From Flaveria trinervia (lineage: Eukaryota > Streptophyta > Magnoliopsida > Asterales > Asteraceae), in NCBI GenBank assembly GCA_025506515.1, contig CM046454.1, positions 31,546,465 to 31,610,464 on the forward strand: a stretch of 64,000 nucleotides of DNA, read 5' to 3'. The notes beneath the pieces are model-generated. The model was not told the DNA's origin, made no database searches, and saw only the letters and a list, made by a program, of their open reading frames with translations. Position numbers and translations under genes: made by a program. This document shows positions 61,323-64,000 of the stretch, in pieces; positions within the stretch are counted from its first letter, which is position 1, and the number at the start of each line of letters is the position of its first letter.

Positions 61323-63236
61323 TGTAAGGCCCCGTTCCCGGGACGCTTACAGTTGGGTTCTCATCGCACATAAAACGTATAATTGCATTTGTATTTCATA
61401 AATCGCAGCGGAAAACTAAAACAATCTTTCATTTCAATGTAAATGCTTTTGCAAGTTAATACAACATTCATTACAAAATAGCTTGTTCGCATTACAATGC
61501 AAAAACATTAATCAAAAGAAGCCATCCCAAAAGAGCTGAGTAGCTTCACGGTGTGCCATCCTCAGCAAACATTACCTGCCAACTAGAAAACATATAAAAA
61601 GTCAGTGTTGCTGAGTGAGTTCTAGTTTTATTGCAAAACATACTTTACTTTCATATAAAACCATTCGTTACCTTTACATGATCACACATCGTACATACAC
61701 ATAGATAATATCATTATATCTTCTTCATTCATTCGTTCGTTCATTCGTTCTTTATGACTTTACTTGCGCATCGGACATCATCCGTACCAATACCATGTGC
61801 TACACCCCAGTTAGTCGTAGCTACCGGGCCGAAGTCAATAAATGAACAGCTAACGTATGCCACGGTACTAGGAGTAACCATCAGTCTTAGCTACTGGGCC
61901 GAAGTCAATAAATGAACAGCTAAACGTATGCCACAGTACTAGGGGTGAGCGGTAGAGGTTCTACATTAAGGGTCAATCACAAAGAAGGACCCGTTATCCG
62001 ATGCGTGCAAGACGTTTCATTCATTCATTAATGCATGCATTCAACATCGTGTTCCTCTTTCATTATCTTTCACTTTACGTTACATAATACTTTGTTCATT
62101 CCTTATCATAACACGTAAAGTTATGGGAAAGATAAACATACATCATAACAAGGAACATAACACACAGAGTCATCAATATCATACAGGGCAACACCATACA
62201 TACATAATGTGCATAAACTTGCAACATCATCATCATCATGCCCAACATGCTTTCTAAGGCCTCAAGCGTCATCTTACATGCTCTTATGGGGACCTTTACG
62301 TCAAAACTTACATCTGCACTTTCCCCCGAAAGTCAGAAGTCATTCTATACCTTCCTCGGGTACAACAGCCCTATTCGGGCGTATGGACACCCTTCAGTCG
62401 CATGGCCTCCATGTGACTAAACATCATGCGATTGAACTAATACGGATGAACACCTATGGGAATGAACATCCAGTCGTGCGAATGGACAATCCGGATGGAC
62501 CTCATGCGAATAGGATTAATGCGGATGAGCACTTATGCGACTGGACCTTCAGTCGCACGACCTCCATGCCACTGGCTTTTCAATCGTGCGAATGGACCTT
62601 CAATCGTGCGAATGGACCCCAACCGCACCCTAATTGGCCGTATGGCCTCCATTCGGCCTCCAGTCGGTCGCCTAGCCCTAACTGATGCAGAATGCAGTTC
62701 ATCCCGTCTGCAGCCGAGGGTTTTCGGCCTCCAAACTCATCTAACCCCATTTTAATCCTAAATCGACCCTCCTAAACCTTAGGAATGCATACCATAACAC
62801 CATACAAGCACACACACGCCCGGAAACATACACGAAACGCATCACATACATCACACCCAAATGGGTCAAACACATACACATACAAAAACAGGTTTTTATG
62901 CTTTCCAGCCCCAAATCGTTTGAAAACAAGTAAAAGTGGGGTTCTAGAACTTACATAAACGAGCACAATGACAAGAGATTCGATTTGGCTTGCTTCACGA
63001 TGATTTTGGCGACCCGAACCAACCCGAACCGACACTTTCCTCTTTTTCTCTTCTTTCTCTCTTCTCCCCTTTCTTTGGCTGATTTGTGAGTGTGGGGGAG
63101 AGGGTAAGGGCTGCCCTCTCCCTTATATACTTCCCCTCACCCGACTTTCTTTCGTTGGAGAGTTTGGTCCCTCGACTTTTGGACTTTTTTTTTCTTTCCT
63201 CACCGGCTTCAAAATAATAAATATTTGGGTGTTACA
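61323..63236 (-). repeat. Gypsy subfamily B 3' LTR (copy at window end)
   Basis: TG...CA termini as in the other B LTRs. TATA-like box at 63122-63130. The donor-like block reads GTAAGT in element sense (62949-62954) instead of GTGAGT. The acceptor-like TTTCTAG-type block near 61587 differs by one base from the TTTTCCAG of the other copies. ORFs at 62209-62755 are minisatellite artefacts. Confidence 0.92.
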
Positions 63237-63252
63237 AGTCCACCCCCCTTAA
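63237..63252 (-). other. Polypurine tract of Gypsy B
   Basis: In element sense aaggggggtggact directly precedes the LTR, the same as in the A copies. Confidence 0.8.
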
Positions 63253-63275
63253 ATAATTTTCGTCCCCGAAACCTG

Positions 63276-64000
63276 TTATTCGTCGAACAAATGTGGATAA
63301 TGCTGTCTCATTTCTTCCTCAGTCTCCCACGTTGACTCGGATCCCTTCCTGTGCTTCCACTGTACACACACAAGAGGAACCACTTTATTTCGCAGCCTCT
63401 TTTCTTTACGATTGATGATTACCACTGGTTGCTCCACATAATTGAGCCTTTCATCTATTTCAATGTCCCCCAGTGGAACAATCATGTCTTCATCAGCTAT
63501 ACACTTTCTCACATGAGATACATGGAATGTCGGGTGAATCCCACTTAACTCATCTGGCAACTCCAATCTATAGGCCACCTCCCCTACTCGAGCAATGATT
63601 CGGAAAGGGCCTATATATCTTGGGCTCAACTTGCCCCGCTTTCTAAACCTGATAATACCCTTCCAAGGTGAGACCTTCAACATAACCCGGTCACCCACCT
63701 GGAACTCAATTGGCCTACGTCGCTTATCGGCATACGACTTCTGTCTATCTTTGGCTGACTTCATGAAGGCTTTAATCTTTTCAAGTTTCTCTGTCGTAGC
63801 CTCGATTACCTCGACACTCCCCAATTCCTTCTGACCAATATCACCCCAACAAACGGGTGTTCCGCATCTCCTATCGTATAGCATCTCATATGGTGGCATA
63901 CCAATGCTGGCATGATAGCTGTTGTTGTATGAGAATTCAGCTAACAGTAAGTGGTCATCCCAACTTCCACCAAAATCGATCACACATGCCCGGAGCATGT
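63276..64000 (-). CDS. pol: Gypsy B pol, C-terminal part (integrase end and chromodomain-like tail), partial
   Basis: The reading frame is open from the window edge to a TAA at 63276. It covers the end of the integrase core (EFSYNNSYHASIGMPPYEML), the GDRVMLKVSPWKGIIRFRKR region that follows integrase in Gypsy elements, the conserved HPTFHVSH motif, and the chromodomain-like tail (VQWKHRKGSESTWETEEEM) ending HLFDE. Over this span it lacks the frameshift that breaks both A copies near 28655 and 36023. The catalytic residues lie outside the window, so activity cannot be judged. The tail is thought in chromoviruses to direct integration to modified histones; that role is inferred from the family. 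Confidence 0.9.
   Translation of the reverse strand, partial: MLRACVIDFGGSWDDHLLLAEFSYNNSYHASIGMPPYEMLYDRRCGTPVCWGDIGQKELGSVEVIEATTEKLEKIKAFMKSAKDRQKSYADKRRRPIEFQVGDRVMLKVSPWKGIIRFRKRGKLSPRYIGPFRIIARVGEVAYRLELPDELSGIHPTFHVSHVRKCIADEDMIVPLGDIEIDERLNYVEQPVVIINRKEKRLRNKVVPLVCVQWKHRKGSESTWETEEEMRQHYPHLFDE

Larger units (their letters stand above)
61323..64000 (-). mobile_element. Gypsy subfamily B element, 3' portion (continues past window)
   Basis: In element sense the order is pol 3' end (64000 to 63276), polypurine tract, then the 3' LTR (63236 to 61323). The LTR is B type (1,914 bp) and the protein end is close to that of the A element, so A and B are subfamilies of one Tekay/Del lineage with diverged LTRs. 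The coding part in view has no break. Confidence 0.92.

Noticed and set aside
1..64000. Host protein-coding genes, tRNA or rRNA genes
   Set aside because: Every substantial ORF is explained by LTR elements or repeats, and I saw no tRNA- or rRNA-like segment. The tggtatcagagcc sites are primer-binding sites, not tRNA genes.

Overview
This is a gene-poor, heterochromatic stretch of a plant nuclear genome. I see no host gene, tRNA or rRNA. A satellite DNA with a unit of about 605-627 bp has been invaded by LTR retrotransposons of two superfamilies. The organism is probably a eudicot. A large accessory ORF downstream of pol in the Copia element recalls one I remember as common in Asteraceae Copia (SIRE/Maximus-like) elements, so Asteraceae is my best guess; that rests on memory, not on a search.

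Layout. 1-7326: satellite array with higher-order organisation. 7327-9275 (minus): LTR and polypurine-tract remnant of a Ty3/Gypsy chromovirus (Tekay/Del-like, subfamily 'B', LTR about 1.9 kb). 9276-16640 (minus): 5'-truncated Copia element carrying an LTR, accessory ORF and the 3' part of pol. 16641-16702: satellite scrap. 16703-18613 (minus): solo B LTR with target-site duplication (TSD) aacta. 18614-21780: satellite, interrupted by a 90-bp B-LTR tail at 21252-21341. 21781-38918 (plus): tandem Gypsy element of subfamily 'A' arranged LTR-internal-LTR-internal-LTR and flanked by one TSD (tgaaa). 38919-48615: satellite with two visible segmental duplications. 48616-61126 (plus): 12.5-kb Copia element with both LTRs and TSD aaatt, with its gag, pol and accessory ORF broken in many places. 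61127-61322: satellite. 61323-64000 (minus): 3' LTR and 3' end of pol of another B element that runs off the window.

How the parts work. The Gypsy A and B elements encode Gag with zinc knuckles and Pol (protease, reverse transcriptase, RNase H, integrase, C-terminal chromodomain-like region). Both internal copies of the A tandem share the same disabling lesions, including an Ala in place of the third catalytic acidic residue of integrase. The tandem is best explained by unequal LTR-LTR recombination, because its middle LTR is a mosaic of the outer two, but an assembly artefact is not excluded. The Copia elements carry, after pol, a spacer of short palindromes, a TATA box, and an accessory ORF of about 1,120 codons. 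That order is kept in two diverged, oppositely oriented copies.

Most notable: (i) the A and B LTRs appear to contain a leader intron whose splice signals are conserved through compensating changes; (ii) the Copia accessory ORF has its own conserved TATA-box promoter and palindrome array; (iii) the mosaic middle LTR of the tandem element; (iv) one Gypsy insertion site occurring three times in the array, implying that the satellite amplified with the insertion inside it. Many single-base homopolymer differences between otherwise identical copies suggest residual long-read errors, so individual frameshifts should be read with care.
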